Program-made: the position numbers and the translations under genes
NCBI GenBank assembly: GCA_017431005.1
Contig: JAFRLY010000022.1
Location: 1-63,215, forward strand
DNA length: 63,215 bases
Source of the DNA: Clostridia bacterium
Lineage (GTDB): Bacteria; Bacillota; Clostridia; Christensenellales; Aristaeellaceae
Direction of reading: 5' to 3'
Shown here: in pieces, positions 7,795 through 17,187 of the stretch
Position numbering within the stretch: position 1 is the first letter of the stretch
Layout of the letters: each line of letters starts with the position of its first letter
The notes under the pieces: model-generated
Database searches by the model: none
Seen by the model: the letters and a program-made list of their open reading frames with translations, nothing else
Told to the model about the DNA's origin: nothing

Positions 7795-7961
7795 GAAATC
7801 ACCGCCATCTTGATTGCAACATGAACGAGGTTTTTCAGCAGTTCTCCCCAGCGCAGGGCAGCAAAAACCAGAGCGATAATAAAGGGAAGCGCCAGCAGGA
7901 CCGGCCCGAACCATGACAGATGCCGTCCGCTTTTCCCGGGTATGCGTGTCTCAGTGCTCAC
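7791..7961 (-). CDS. Mini membrane protein, 56 residues
   Basis: Starts at a GTG (7961) that overlaps the last codons of uvrB (stop at 7951) and ends in a TGA that overlaps the GTG of the next gene. The product has a short polar N-terminus, one hydrophobic helix ([19 protein letters not shown], residues ~18-36) and an amphipathic tail ([16 protein letters not shown]). Stop-start overlaps on both sides and uninterrupted hydrophobic coding argue for a real gene. Its function is unknown; a partner of the adjacent membrane protein is a natural guess. Confidence 0.6.
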   Translation of the reverse strand: MSTETRIPGKSGRHLSWFGPVLLALPFIIALVFAALRWGELLKNLVHVAIKMAVIS

Positions 7962-9972
7962 TTTTTCTCGTCCTCTCCCTTCTTCTGTGCCGCTTCTGCT
8001 GGATATCCTCTTTCATAGGCGCTTCGCCCCGCAGCTCCAGCAGCCTGTCTCTCAGTTTCGCAGCCCGTTCAAATTCCAGATCCTTCGCGGCGCTGAGCAT
8101 TTCTTCCTCAACCTGTCGGATCAGCGCTTCGCGTTCTTCCTCCGTCAGCGCGGCAGATCCGCTTTCTTCAACCTTCCGGGTGATCTCAAGTACGTCTCGT
8201 ATCGCGTTCCGTACGCTCTCCGGCGTAATGCCGTGTTTTTCGTTATAGGCCTGCTGAATCGCTCTCCGGCGGTTTGTTTCCGCCACAGCCTTCATCATGC
8301 TGTCCGTCAGAATGTCACCGTAAAGGATTACGCGCCCGTCCACGTTCCGGGCTGCACGTCCGATAGTCTGCACCAGGGAGGTTTCGCTTCGGAGGAAGCC
8401 TTCCTTGTCGGCGTCCAGAATTGCCACCAGCGCGACCTCCGGCAGATCCAGACCTTCCCGCAGCAGGTTGATGCCCACCAGCACATCAAACTCTCCCAGA
8501 CGCAGATCCCTCAGCAGCTCTATTCTTTCCATCGTCTGGATATCGCTGTGCAGGTACCGGACCCGGATTTCCAGCTCCTGAAGATATTCCGTCAGACTTT
8601 CCGCCATACGTTTGGTCAGCGTGGTTACCAGAACGCGCTGTCCTTTTGCGGTGGTTTTCCGGATTTCCCCCACCAGGTCATCCACCTGACCGGTTGCCTT
8701 TTTTACAACAACCTCCGGATCCAGAAGACCGGTCGGACGGATGATCTGCTCCACAACCTGCTCCGCGCGCTCCCTTTCATAGGGACCCGGCGTCGCGGAT
8801 ACATAGATCGTCTGCCCGATCCTTTTTTCAAACTCATGGAACAGCAGCGGTCTGTTGTCAAAGGCGGAAGGCAGCCTGAAGCCGTAATCCACCAGTGTTT
8901 CCTTCCGTGCCCGGTCTCCGTTGTACATCGCCCGGATCTGGGGAACCGTCACATGGCTTTCATCAATCATAACCAGGAAATCGCCGGTAAAATAGTCCAG
9001 CAGGGTATACGGCGCGTCTCCGGGTTTCCGCCCGTCAAAGTATCTGGAATAGTTTTCAATTCCCTGGCAGTAGCCGATTTCCCGCATCATTTCAATATCA
9101 TACCGCGTCCGCTGGGCAATGCGCTGCGCTTCCAGCAGCCGGCCTGCCGATTCAAACTCTTCGATCCGTTTTTTCAGATCGGTTTCAATCTCCCCGATAT
9201 GTTCCTCCATGTGAGCCGGATCGGTGGCGTAATGTGTCGCGGGATAAAGGGCAATATGCTCCAGGCTTGCAAGCAGATGGCCGCTGACCGCGTCAATCTC
9301 AGCAATTCTGTCAATTTCATCCCCGAAAAACTCAATGCGCAGCGCCTTCTGGTTTTCTCCGGCCGGAATGATCTCGATGACGTCGCCCCGCACCCGGAAT
9401 GTTCCCCGGATAAAATCCGTATCATTTCGTTCGTACTGAATGTCGATCAGTTCGCGGATCAGTCGGCTGCGCTCCATCGTCATCCCGGGGCGCAGCGAAA
9501 TCATCTGGCCTTCATATTCACTGGGATCCCCCATGGAATAGATGCAGCTGACAGAGGCGACAATGATAACGTCCTTTCTCTCCCGCAGCGCTGCCGTTGC
9601 GGAATGACGCAGCCTGTCAATCTCATCATTGATGGATGCATCCTTTTCAATATATGTATCCGACGAGGCGATGTAGGCCTCCGGCTGGTAATAATCATAG
9701 TAGGAAACAAAATACTCCACCCGGCTGTCCGGAAAAAATGCCTTCAGTTCGCTGCACAGCTGCGCTGCCAGCGTTTTGTTGTGGGCGATCACCAGTGTTG
9801 GCTTCTGCACCTTTTCAATGACGGATGCCATGGTGAATGTCTTTCCGCTTCCGGTGACTCCCAGCAGAATCTGATCCTTCAGCCCCTCCCGGACACCCCT
9901 GGCCAGCGCTTCAATGGCTTCCGGCTGATCGCCGGAAGGCTGATACGGTGCTTTCAGCACAAACTGATCCAT
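7951..9972 (-). CDS. uvrB: UvrABC system protein B
   Basis: 673 residues, full length. UvrB is the damage-verifying helicase-like subunit of nucleotide excision repair: it is loaded by UvrA and recruits UvrC. Walker A is GVTGSGKT (38-45), the beta-hairpin region includes [21 protein letters not shown], and the DEAD-like box is in [12 protein letters not shown]. Helicase motifs V-VI are in [14 protein letters not shown] and [15 protein letters not shown]-terminal UVR domain (~residues 608-648) contacts UvrC. The gene starts 19 bases before the end of rnz, so it is coupled to it. The stop overlaps the GTG of a mini-gene. Confidence 0.97.
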   Translation of the reverse strand: MDQFVLKAPYQPSGDQPEAIEALARGVREGLKDQILLGVTGSGKTFTMASVIEKVQKPTLVIAHNKTLAAQLCSELKAFFPDSRVEYFVSYYDYYQPEAYIASSDTYIEKDASINDEIDRLRHSATAALRERKDVIIVASVSCIYSMGDPSEYEGQMISLRPGMTMERSRLIRELIDIQYERNDTDFIRGTFRVRGDVIEIIPAGENQKALRIEFFGDEIDRIAEIDAVSGHLLASLEHIALYPATHYATDPAHMEEHIGEIETDLKKRIEEFESAGRLLEAQRIAQRTRYDIEMMREIGYCQGIENYSRYFDGRKPGDAPYTLLDYFTGDFLVMIDESHVTVPQIRAMYNGDRARKETLVDYGFRLPSAFDNRPLLFHEFEKRIGQTIYVSATPGPYERERAEQVVEQIIRPTGLLDPEVVVKKATGQVDDLVGEIRKTTAKGQRVLVTTLTKRMAESLTEYLQELEIRVRYLHSDIQTMERIELLRDLRLGEFDVLVGINLLREGLDLPEVALVAILDADKEGFLRSETSLVQTIGRAARNVDGRVILYGDILTDSMMKAVAETNRRRAIQQAYNEKHGITPESVRNAIRDVLEITRKVEESGSAALTEEEREALIRQVEEEMLSAAKDLEFERAAKLRDRLLELRGEAPMKEDIQQKRHRRRERTRKSEH

Positions 9973-10895
9973 GCTTTTTCCTCTTCCTTCGGATAACGCA
10001 TTTCCAGCGTTTCCCCGTCTCTGGCGGCAAATGTGGGAACGAAGATTTCCCTGGCTGACGGAAGGCAGCTTTCAGGGTCCTCCAGACTGGTGCTGAAATG
10101 TGTCAGCAGCAGAGCAGCGGGCTTGGTTTCCCTGGCAATTTCAGCAGCTTCGCAAAACAGCATATGGTGGTTTTTCAGAGCCTGCTGCCGTTTATCCTCC
10201 GTCCCGTACATGCCCTCCAGAATCAGCAGGTCCGTATCACAGGCATATTTTTTCAGGGTCTCGCAGGGGCGTGTATCAGTTGAGAACAGGAATGTGATTC
10301 CCTTTCGGCTCTTTCCGGTAACGTCCTCCGGCTGAATGCGGCGCAGCCCTACCCGAACCTTCTGCCCATCCTGCAGCTTCTTCCATTCACTGACCGGCAC
10401 ACCCAGCGCCCTGGCCTTCTCCGGATCAAACGCCGCTGCACGCGGCAGGGTGATCCTGAACCCGAAACAGGGAATCCCGCCGTGGTCCACCGGAAAGGCA
10501 TGGATTTTCAGTCCGATCATCTCAATATCCGCCCCGGTCAGCGGTATTTCCTGCAGAAGCACCTGAAAATGAAGCGGCGGAACAATTACGCATAGGCCTT
10601 CAATCACCCGTTTCAGCCCGGGAGGGCCGTAGATCAGGAAAGGTTCTTCCCTGCCGGCTTTTTCCATGCTCAGCAGAAATCCGGCAATGCCCGTGCAGTG
10701 ATCGCCGTGAAAATGGGTCAGCAGAAGGCCGTCAATGCAGCGGAATCCCCATCCGAGCCGGCGGATGCCGACCTGCGTTCCCTCCCCGCAGTCAATCAGC
10801 ATACCCCTTCCGTTCACACGGACATACAGAGAGGAAAGGGCACGGTCCGGCAAAGGCAGTGTACCGCCGGTTCCCAGTGTGCAAAGCTCCAGCAC
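9954..10895 (-). CDS. rnz: Ribonuclease Z (tRNA 3' processing endonuclease)
   Basis: 313 residues, normal for the short form. It cleaves the 3' trailer from tRNA precursors that lack an encoded CCA, two examples of which occur in this window (tRNA-Ser GCT and the elongator-type tRNA-Met). The metallo-beta-lactamase zinc motif HFHGDH is at residues 61-66, preceded by GTGGTLP...[21 protein letters not shown] in the classical N-terminal arrangement. Further ligands are in VDHGG, FSTDTR and LLTHFSTS near the C-terminus. It starts at GTG (10895) with GGGAGGG 8 bases upstream. It is the first gene of the uvrB operon, with a promoter at 10938-10966 divergent from argG. Confidence 0.9.
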   Translation of the reverse strand: MLELCTLGTGGTLPLPDRALSSLYVRVNGRGMLIDCGEGTQVGIRRLGWGFRCIDGLLLTHFHGDHCTGIAGFLLSMEKAGREEPFLIYGPPGLKRVIEGLCVIVPPLHFQVLLQEIPLTGADIEMIGLKIHAFPVDHGGIPCFGFRITLPRAAAFDPEKARALGVPVSEWKKLQDGQKVRVGLRRIQPEDVTGKSRKGITFLFSTDTRPCETLKKYACDTDLLILEGMYGTEDKRQQALKNHHMLFCEAAEIARETKPAALLLTHFSTSLEDPESCLPSAREIFVPTFAARDGETLEMRYPKEEEKAWISLC

Positions 10896-10937
10896 AGCTT
10901 TTTCCCTCCCTTTCCTTTGTCAGGCACATATAAAGTT

Positions 10938-10966
10938 ATTGTACGTTGTAAGCATAGGAAAGTCAA
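10938..10966 (-). promoter_or_regulatory. Sigma-A promoter of the rnz-uvrB operon
   Basis: Minus strand TTGACT (10961-10966), 17-base spacer, TACAAT (10938-10943), about 43 bases ahead of the rnz GTG. Confidence 0.6.
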
Positions 10967-10986
10967 TTCCCGGGCCGGTTTTCTGT

Positions 10987-11011
10987 ATTCATTTATAATG
11001 CATATATTCAT
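10987..11011. promoter_or_regulatory. Candidate arginine-repressor half sites
   Basis: Two ATTCAT hexamers, at 10987-10992 and 11006-11011, lie 19 bases apart in an AT-rich block between the divergent rnz and argG promoters. ATTCA is the conserved half of ARG boxes (TGAAT-N4-ATTCA), but the opposite half sites are degenerate (TGCAT). Confidence 0.3.
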
Positions 11012-11057
11012 TTTGTTGTTTCTTTTAAAAAATGTTGAAAAAACTTTATAAAACCAC

Positions 11058-11086
11058 TTGACACACGCCGAATGAACGTGTATATT
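11058..11086 (+). promoter_or_regulatory. Sigma-A promoter of the arginine operon
   Basis: TTGACA (11058-11063), 17-base spacer, TATATT (11081-11086), 34 bases before the argG ATG. Confidence 0.75.
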
Positions 11087-11120
11087 CTCATGCATAATTT
11101 CCAATGAAGGGGGCTTATTC

Positions 11121-12341
11121 ATGAATAAAGAGAACATCAGGAAAGTCGTACTCGCCTACTCGGGCGGCTTGGATACATCCGTCATTATCCCCTGGCTGAA
11201 AGAGAATTACAACAACCCCGAGATTATTGCCGTATCCGGCAACGTCGGACAGGCGGACGAACTGGAAGGTCTGGAGGAGAAAGCGCTGAAGACCGGCGCC
11301 TCCAAGCTTTATATCCTGGATCTGACCGATGAATACGTCAATGATTATATCATCCCGACCATGAAGGCCGGCGCTGTATATGAGGATTATCTTCTGGGCA
11401 CCAGCCACGCCAGGCCCTGCATCGCCAAGGGACTGGTGGAAATCGCAAAGAAGGAAGGCGCTGATGCCATCTGCCATGGCTGCACCGGCAAAGGCAACGA
11501 CCAGGTCCGGTTTGAGCTTGCTGTCAAGCACTTTGCTCCGGACATGCAGATCATCGCACCCTGGCGGGAGTGGTCGATTCAGTCCCGGGATGAGGAAATC
11601 GATTATGCTGAAGCGCACAATGTGCCGCTGAAAATCACCCGGGAAACGAATTATTCCAAAGATAAGAATCTCTGGCACCTGAGCCATGAAGGACTGGATC
11701 TGGAGGACACGGGCAACGAGCCTCAGTATGAGAAGCCCGGCTTCCTGGAGATGAGCGTTTCTCCCCTGGATGCGCCGGACGAACCCACTTATATCACGCT
11801 TGATTTTGAGCAGGGTATTCCGGTAGCGCTTGACGGCGAAAAGATGTCTGCCAAGGAAATCATTCTGAAGCTGAATGAACTGGGCGGAAAGAACGGCATC
11901 GGCATCATTGATATCGTCGAGAACCGGCTCGTCGGTATGAAGTGCCGGGGCGTGTATGAGACACCCGGCGGAACGATTCTCTACAAGGCGCATGAAGCGC
12001 TTGAATCCATCTGTCTGGACAAGCTGACTCTGCATGAAAAGCAGAAGATTTCCATCACCTTTGCTGAGCTGGTTTACAACGGGCTTTGGTTCTCTCCCCT
12101 TCGGGAAGCGCTCTCCGCTTTCGTGGACAAGACGCAGGAAAAGGTCACCGGCAAGGTAAAGCTGAAGCTCTACAAGGGCAATATCATCAAGGCCGGCCTT
12201 TGGAGCAAATATTCCCTCTATTCTGAGGATATCGCAACCTTCGGCGCCAGCGATTATAATCAGAAGGATTCCGCCGGATTCATTACTCTCTTCGGCCTGC
12301 CCACCAAAGTACAGGCTCTGGTGGATGCTGCCAATAAGTAA
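11121..12341 (+). CDS. argG: Argininosuccinate synthase
   Basis: 406 residues, standard. It condenses citrulline and aspartate with ATP hydrolysis, the penultimate step of arginine synthesis. The N-terminal PP-loop ATPase motif [10 protein letters not shown] (residues ~12-21) is intact, as are [13 protein letters not shown] and the [14 protein letters not shown] substrate region. AAGGGGG lies 8 bases before the ATG. It leads an operon of eight genes ending at carB. The argH partner is not present in this window, so it must lie elsewhere. Confidence 0.97.
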   Translation: MNKENIRKVVLAYSGGLDTSVIIPWLKENYNNPEIIAVSGNVGQADELEGLEEKALKTGASKLYILDLTDEYVNDYIIPTMKAGAVYEDYLLGTSHARPCIAKGLVEIAKKEGADAICHGCTGKGNDQVRFELAVKHFAPDMQIIAPWREWSIQSRDEEIDYAEAHNVPLKITRETNYSKDKNLWHLSHEGLDLEDTGNEPQYEKPGFLEMSVSPLDAPDEPTYITLDFEQGIPVALDGEKMSAKEIILKLNELGGKNGIGIIDIVENRLVGMKCRGVYETPGGTILYKAHEALESICLDKLTLHEKQKISITFAELVYNGLWFSPLREALSAFVDKTQEKVTGKVKLKLYKGNIIKAGLWSKYSLYSEDIATFGASDYNQKDSAGFITLFGLPTKVQALVDAANK

Positions 12342-12351
12342 GGCTTTCGCA

Positions 12352-12382
12352 GGTCCCGTCCCCCGCACATCCGGACGGGACC
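12352..12382 (+). other. Intercistronic hairpin between argG and argC
   Basis: GGTCCCGTCC (12352-12361) pairs perfectly with GGACGGGACC (12373-12382) around 11 bases. The tail (GTTTCTGTG) is a poor T tract, so it may reduce read-through or protect the upstream mRNA rather than end transcription. Confidence 0.45.
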
Positions 12383-12410
12383 GTTTCTGTGTATTCCCTT
12401 AAGGAGAACG

Positions 12411-13337
12411 ATGATGACAAAAGTTTTTATTGACGGCAGCGCAGGTACAACCGGCCTGCGGATCCGGGAGCGCCTGGCGTCCAGGAAGGACCTTGTCCTG
12501 CTGGAGCTTCCCGACATGCTGCGCAAGGATCCGGAAGCCCGGAAAGATGCTCTGAACAGCGCGGATGTTGCTTTTCTCTGCCTGCCGGATGACGCCGCCA
12601 GGGAATCCGCTTCCCTGGTTTCCTCCGGCAGCACGGTGCTGATTGACACCTCCACGGCGCACAGAACCGATTCTGCCTGGACCTACGGGTTCCCCGAGCT
12701 GCACGGACAGCGGGAAAAACTGCGGGAAAGCAGGCGGATCGCCAATCCCGGCTGCCACGCGTCCGGTTTCATCTCCCTGATCGCTCCGCTGATCGCTGAA
12801 AAAGCCCTGAGCCCTGATGTTCTGCTCTCCTGTACCTCCCTGACCGGCTACTCCGGCGGCGGCAGAAAGATGATCGCGGAATATGAGGGGGCGGACAGGA
12901 ATCCTCTCCTGGAGGCGCCGCGCCTTTACAGCCTTTCCCAGGTCCATAAACACCTGCCGGAAATGGTGGTCTGCTGCGGTCTTTCGCAGGCGCCTGTTTT
13001 CTGTCCCGTAGTGGCCCCGTATTATGCCGGGATGGAAGTCATCGTTCCCCTGCACGCCTCACAGCTGAATGTGGAAGGTTCCCTGCTGCCGGATATCTAT
13101 GCAGATTATTATCGGGATGAGCAGCTGATCCGGGTCGTTCCCTCCGGCGGAGAAGCCGGATTCCTTTCAGCTTCCGCGCTGGCCGGACGGGATATTCTGC
13201 AGATTTCGGTTGAAGGCGGTGAGCGGATAACGCTGATCGCGCGTTTTGACAACCTGGGCAAAGGCGCTTCCGGCGCCGCGATCCAGAATATGAATCTGGC
13301 TCTTGGCGTGCCGGAGGATACGGGGCTGGTGATCTGA
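12411..13337 (+). CDS. argC: N-acetyl-gamma-glutamyl-phosphate reductase (short type)
   Basis: 308 residues. It reduces N-acetylglutamyl phosphate to the semialdehyde with NADPH, the third step of the acetylated ornithine route. The glycine-rich nucleotide-binding start is FIDGSAGTTGLRI, and the catalytic cysteine is C115 in ANPGCHASGF. At ~310 residues it belongs to the shorter type-2 group rather than the ~345-residue common form. Two adjacent ATGs (12411 and 12414) follow AAGGAG by 4 and 7 bases; the second may be the true start. Confidence 0.92.
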   Translation: MMTKVFIDGSAGTTGLRIRERLASRKDLVLLELPDMLRKDPEARKDALNSADVAFLCLPDDAARESASLVSSGSTVLIDTSTAHRTDSAWTYGFPELHGQREKLRESRRIANPGCHASGFISLIAPLIAEKALSPDVLLSCTSLTGYSGGGRKMIAEYEGADRNPLLEAPRLYSLSQVHKHLPEMVVCCGLSQAPVFCPVVAPYYAGMEVIVPLHASQLNVEGSLLPDIYADYYRDEQLIRVVPSGGEAGFLSASALAGRDILQISVEGGERITLIARFDNLGKGASGAAIQNMNLALGVPEDTGLVI

Positions 13338-13338
13338 C

Positions 13339-13806
13339 ATGCCGGAAGAAGTACGGATGTTTCCGATGACCGCCGCCGATTATGACGATGTGCACGCGCT
13401 GTGGCTTACGATCCGCGGCTTCGGTATCCGTGCGCTGGATGACTCCAGAGAGGATATCGAGCGTTTTATCCTGCGCAATCCCACTACCAGTGTGGTGGCC
13501 CGTCTGGCAGACGGCCGTGCAGTCGGCTCCATTCTTTGCGGATCAGACGGCAGGCAGGGTGCGCTGTACCACGTATGTGTGGCCAGGGAATACCGTCGTC
13601 AGGGAATCGGAACCCGTATGGTCGGCTATTGCATGCAGCAGCTGCGTTCACTGGGCATCAATAAAGTGGCGCTGATTGCCTTTGCCAGCAACGATGCCGG
13701 AAACGCTTTCTGGAAGCAGATCGGGTGGAAGCGTTCCGACGTCAATTATTATGAGTTTGTGCTCAATGAAAAAAATATCACCCGCTTTATAGGAGAAGAG
13801 CAATGA
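13339..13806 (+). CDS. GNAT acetyltransferase, candidate N-acetylglutamate synthase
   Basis: 155 residues of a single GNAT domain. The acetyl-CoA loop is REYRRQGIGTRM, followed by the C-terminal FWKQIGWKRSDVNYYEF typical of the fold. It starts 1 base after argC and its stop overlaps the argJ ATG (ATGA), so it is embedded in the arginine operon. Short stand-alone GNAT proteins are known to act as N-acetylglutamate synthase in bacteria lacking classical ArgA, which would prime the ArgJ cycle. The position supports that role; the sequence alone does not prove it, and another acyl acceptor is possible. Confidence 0.8.
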   Translation: MPEEVRMFPMTAADYDDVHALWLTIRGFGIRALDDSREDIERFILRNPTTSVVARLADGRAVGSILCGSDGRQGALYHVCVAREYRRQGIGTRMVGYCMQQLRSLGINKVALIAFASNDAGNAFWKQIGWKRSDVNYYEFVLNEKNITRFIGEEQ

Positions 13807-15050
13807 AAATGCGTATGATTCCCGGCGGCGTCACTGCTGCCGCAGGTTTCCGGGCATCCAGCTGCGCTGCCGGCATCAAGTACAAAGGCAGACAGGATAT
13901 GGCCATGATCGTCAGCTCTGTGCCCTGTGCGGCCGCCGGAACCTTTACATCCAATCATGTCAAGGCAGCGCCTGTTCTCTGGGATATGGATCTTGTGCAT
14001 CATCATCCGACCGCCCGGGCAGTCGTGGTCAATGCCGGCATCGCCAATGCTGCAACCGGCGAGCCCGGGCTCAGCCAGTGCCGGGAAACCGCCGCACATA
14101 TGGAAAAGGTGCTGAATGTACCCGCCTCCCAGGTGCTGATCGGCTCCACCGGCGTCATCGGACCGAACCTGCCCATGGATCGGATCAGGGCAGGTATTGA
14201 CAGCATGGCCGCGTCACTTTCCGGCACAGAAGAGGCTGCTTCCTCGGCGGCGCACGCCATTATGACAACAGATACGATCAGCAAGGAATGTGCAGTTGCC
14301 TTCGAGCTTCCCGCGGAAAACGGACAAAGTCCCGTAACCGTTCATCTGGGAGGAATGTCCAAGGGCTCCGGCATGATTCATCCGAACATGTGCACCATGC
14401 TCGCCTACCTTACAACCGACTGTGCCATCAGCCAGGAGCTGCTTCAGCGTGCCGTCAGCGAAGTGGTGGCCGATACCTTCAACATGATTTCGGTCGACGG
14501 GGATACCTCCACCAATGATACGCTGCTGGTGCTTGCAAGCGGTCTGGCCGGAAATCAGCCGGTTCAGGCGGCTGATGAAAGCTTCTCACTCTTCCGGGAA
14601 GCCCTGTTTACAGTCTGCCGGGAGCTTGCCGTCAAAATGGCGGGGGACGGCGAAGGCGCCACGCATCTGATCGAGGTGCAGGTTAAAAACGCCGATACGA
14701 AGGAAAACGCACGGGTATTGGCCCGTTCTGTCATCTGCTCCAGCCTTGTCAAGGCCATGATCTTCGGCAAGGACGCCAACTGCGGCCGGATTCTCTGCGC
14801 GCTGGGCTACGCCGGACCGGACTTTGACCTGAACCGGCTGGAGGTCTGGCTTGACGGCGAACCGGACAAAGTCTGTTTCTACCGGGACGGCTGCGTGCAG
14901 CGTTTTGATGAAGAAAAAGCGCTTCAGCTTCTTTCAAGGCACAAGGTCATCATCACCTGCGACATGGGTATGGGAAGCGCTGAAGCCACTGCCTGGGGCT
15001 GCGATCTGACCTATGATTATGTAAAGATCAACGGGGATTACCGGACCTGA
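13803..15050 (+). CDS. argJ: Bifunctional ornithine acetyltransferase / N-acetylglutamate synthase
   Basis: 415 residues. It transfers acetyl from N-acetylornithine to glutamate, recycling the acetyl group; many members also use acetyl-CoA. The proenzyme cleaves itself before a conserved threonine in KGSGMIHPNMCTML: the nucleophile is T198 and the preceding residue is C197, where alanine is most often found. The later MISVDGDTSTNDT segment and the ending GDYRT are typical. Its ATG overlaps the GNAT stop. With a separate GNAT gene next door it could be mono- or bifunctional; sequence cannot decide. Confidence 0.95.
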   Translation: MKMRMIPGGVTAAAGFRASSCAAGIKYKGRQDMAMIVSSVPCAAAGTFTSNHVKAAPVLWDMDLVHHHPTARAVVVNAGIANAATGEPGLSQCRETAAHMEKVLNVPASQVLIGSTGVIGPNLPMDRIRAGIDSMAASLSGTEEAASSAAHAIMTTDTISKECAVAFELPAENGQSPVTVHLGGMSKGSGMIHPNMCTMLAYLTTDCAISQELLQRAVSEVVADTFNMISVDGDTSTNDTLLVLASGLAGNQPVQAADESFSLFREALFTVCRELAVKMAGDGEGATHLIEVQVKNADTKENARVLARSVICSSLVKAMIFGKDANCGRILCALGYAGPDFDLNRLEVWLDGEPDKVCFYRDGCVQRFDEEKALQLLSRHKVIITCDMGMGSAEATAWGCDLTYDYVKINGDYRT

Positions 15051-15098
15051 TTCTTTTTGAACCGAAGTCTGATCCCGGACGTTTGCGGAGGTTGCTGT

Positions 15099-15965
15099 AT
15101 GGAAAATGAATTCACCAGTCTGGAACGTGCGGAGGTACTGACCGCCGCGCTTCCTTACATAAAAAAATACAACGGTAAAGTTGTTGTAATCAAATACGGC
15201 GGTAATGCCATGATCAATGAGCAACTCAAGCAGCAGGTTATGGAGGATATTGTGCTGCTCTGGCTGATCGGTGTCCGGGTGGTGCTGGTTCACGGCGGCG
15301 GACCGGAAATCAGCGGACTGATGGACCGGCTGGGTAAAAAGCCGGAGTTTGTGGACGGGCTGCGGGTGACCGACCAGGAGACCATGGATATTGTTCAGAT
15401 GGTGCTGGCCGGCAAGATCAACAAGACGCTGGTCAATCTGCTGGAAATGAAAGGCGGCAGGGCTGTCGGGCTTTCCGGCATGGACGGCAGGCTGCTGCAG
15501 TGTACCATGAAGGACGAGCGTCTGGGCTTCGTCGGTGAAATACAGAAGGTACACATTCAGCCGGTTACGGATCTGCTGAATAACGGCTATATTCCGGTCG
15601 TTTCCACCGTAGGCTGCGACAAGCAGGGCAACGCCTACAACATCAACGGGGATACGGCTGCCGCCTGTATTGCCGGCGCGCTGAACGCGGAGCGCCTGAT
15701 TATGATGACAGATATCGCCGGTGTGCTGCTGGACCGGAATGATCCTTCCACCCTGATTCCGGAAATCACGCTGAACGAGCTGCCCTCCCTGTATGACAGG
15801 GGGATTATTTCCGGAGGCATGATTCCCAAGGTTGAATGCTGCGCCAGAGCTCTGCGGGAGGGTGTCAAAAATGTGATCATTATGGACGGCCGCGTCCCCC
15901 ACGCCATTCTGACTGAGCTTCTGACGGATGAAGGCGCCGGTACAATGGTCCGGCCCGCACAGTGA
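15099..15965 (+). CDS. argB: Acetylglutamate kinase
   Basis: 288 residues from the ATG at 15099, preceded by GCGGAGG at 7 bases; the open frame upstream of it (from 15057) lacks a binding site. It phosphorylates N-acetylglutamate. The amino-acid-kinase fold motifs are VVIKYGGNAM, VVLVHGGGPEIS and the Asp/Lys pair around GGMIPKVECC near residue 235. The N-terminal helix (LERAEVLTAALPYI) ahead of the kinase core is the part that forms hexamers in arginine-inhibited forms, so feedback control by arginine is plausible. Confidence 0.96.
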   Translation: MENEFTSLERAEVLTAALPYIKKYNGKVVVIKYGGNAMINEQLKQQVMEDIVLLWLIGVRVVLVHGGGPEISGLMDRLGKKPEFVDGLRVTDQETMDIVQMVLAGKINKTLVNLLEMKGGRAVGLSGMDGRLLQCTMKDERLGFVGEIQKVHIQPVTDLLNNGYIPVVSTVGCDKQGNAYNINGDTAAACIAGALNAERLIMMTDIAGVLLDRNDPSTLIPEITLNELPSLYDRGIISGGMIPKVECCARALREGVKNVIIMDGRVPHAILTELLTDEGAGTMVRPAQ

Positions 15966-16006
15966 ACCGTTCCGCAACAAACGCCTGTTCTGGGAGGGAT
16001 ACGCAT

Positions 16007-17173
16007 ATGACAGTCATGGAAAAGGATCAGGCCTATGTGGCCCATACCTACAAACGTTTTCCGGTGGAAATCATTTCCGGAAAGGGATCCCTGGTCATTG
16101 ACACCCAGGGAAAGGAATATATCGATCTGGGATCCGGCATCGCCGTAACATCCTTCGGTGTGTCGGATCCGGTCTGGATCGGAGCTGTGGAGGCTCAGCT
16201 GCATAAGGTGCAGCACATGTCAAATCTGTATTATACCGCTCCCTGTGCCGACCTGGCTGAGGCGCTGTGTTCCCGGACCGGCTTTTCCCGGGTATTCTTT
16301 TCCAATTCCGGTGCGGAAGCCAATGAATGCGCAATCAAGGTGGCGCGGAAATGGGCCGCGGAGCATCACGGTCCGGCCTGCTCCTCCATTGTCACGCTGG
16401 AGGGCAGCTTCCACGGCCGCACACTGACCACTCTGGCGGCTACAGGTCAGGATCATTTTCATGAGCTTTTCCAGCCGCTGACTCCGGGCTTCTCTCATAT
16501 CCGCGCGGGTGATATGGCTTCTCTGGAAAAGCTGTGTGCCGACGGAAACGTGGCTGCCGTCATGATCGAGTGCATTCAGGGTGAAGGGGGCGTCATTCCT
16601 CTGGAGCCCTCCTTTGCTGCCGCCCTGCAGCGGTTTGTGGAGGAGCAGGATATTCTGCTCCTGGTGGACGAAGTGCAGACCGGCAACGGCCGTACCGGCT
16701 CTCTGTATGCCTTTACGCAATTCGGCCTGAAGCCGGATGTGATTTCCACCGCCAAGGGGCTTGCCGGCGGTCTTCCGCTTGGCGCGACGCTGCTCTCCTC
16801 AAAGGTTGCCGACGTCCTGTCCTGGGGCGACCACGGCTCCACCTTCGGAGGCAATCCCGTTGCCTGCGCCGGTGCGCTGTCCGTGCTGAACCGGCTGACA
16901 CCGGATCTGCTGAGCGAGGTTGCCCGGAAGGGAGAATGGCTGAAGCAGCGGTTTACCGGCGCGCCGGGCATCCAGTCTGTGACCGGCCTGGGGCTCATGC
17001 TGGGGCTGCAGACCGTCCGTCCCGCGGCGGAAGTCGTCGCGGACTGCATGGCGAAGGGCGTGCTCTGTCTGACAGCCAAAGGCAAGGTCAGGCTGCTGCC
17101 CGCGCTGAACATTCCGGACGCACTTCTGGAAAAGGCGGCGGATGTGATTCTGGACTGTGTCAAACCGTCCTGA
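16007..17173 (+). CDS. argD: Acetylornithine aminotransferase
   Basis: 388 residues from the ATG at 16007, with GGGAGGG 8 bases upstream. It is a class III PLP-dependent transaminase converting N-acetylglutamate semialdehyde to N-acetylornithine. The PLP region is LLLVDEVQTGNGRTG, with the Schiff-base lysine in STAKGLAGGLPLGA. The glycine-rich SNSGAEANECAIKVARKW contacts the cofactor phosphate. It lies 41 bases after argB and 14 before carA. Confidence 0.95.
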   Translation: MTVMEKDQAYVAHTYKRFPVEIISGKGSLVIDTQGKEYIDLGSGIAVTSFGVSDPVWIGAVEAQLHKVQHMSNLYYTAPCADLAEALCSRTGFSRVFFSNSGAEANECAIKVARKWAAEHHGPACSSIVTLEGSFHGRTLTTLAATGQDHFHELFQPLTPGFSHIRAGDMASLEKLCADGNVAAVMIECIQGEGGVIPLEPSFAAALQRFVEEQDILLLVDEVQTGNGRTGSLYAFTQFGLKPDVISTAKGLAGGLPLGATLLSSKVADVLSWGDHGSTFGGNPVACAGALSVLNRLTPDLLSEVARKGEWLKQRFTGAPGIQSVTGLGLMLGLQTVRPAAEVVADCMAKGVLCLTAKGKVRLLPALNIPDALLEKAADVILDCVKPS

Positions 17174-17187
17174 CCGGGAGGAAAGAT

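Noticed and set aside
7942-9996. 684-codon open frame on the plus strand
   Set aside because: It is antisense to uvrB over its whole length, shows no domain and its composition is that of a codon-bias shadow; uvrB has every motif.
11115-12368. 417-codon open frame on the minus strand
   Set aside because: Antisense to argG, and would run into the argG promoter.
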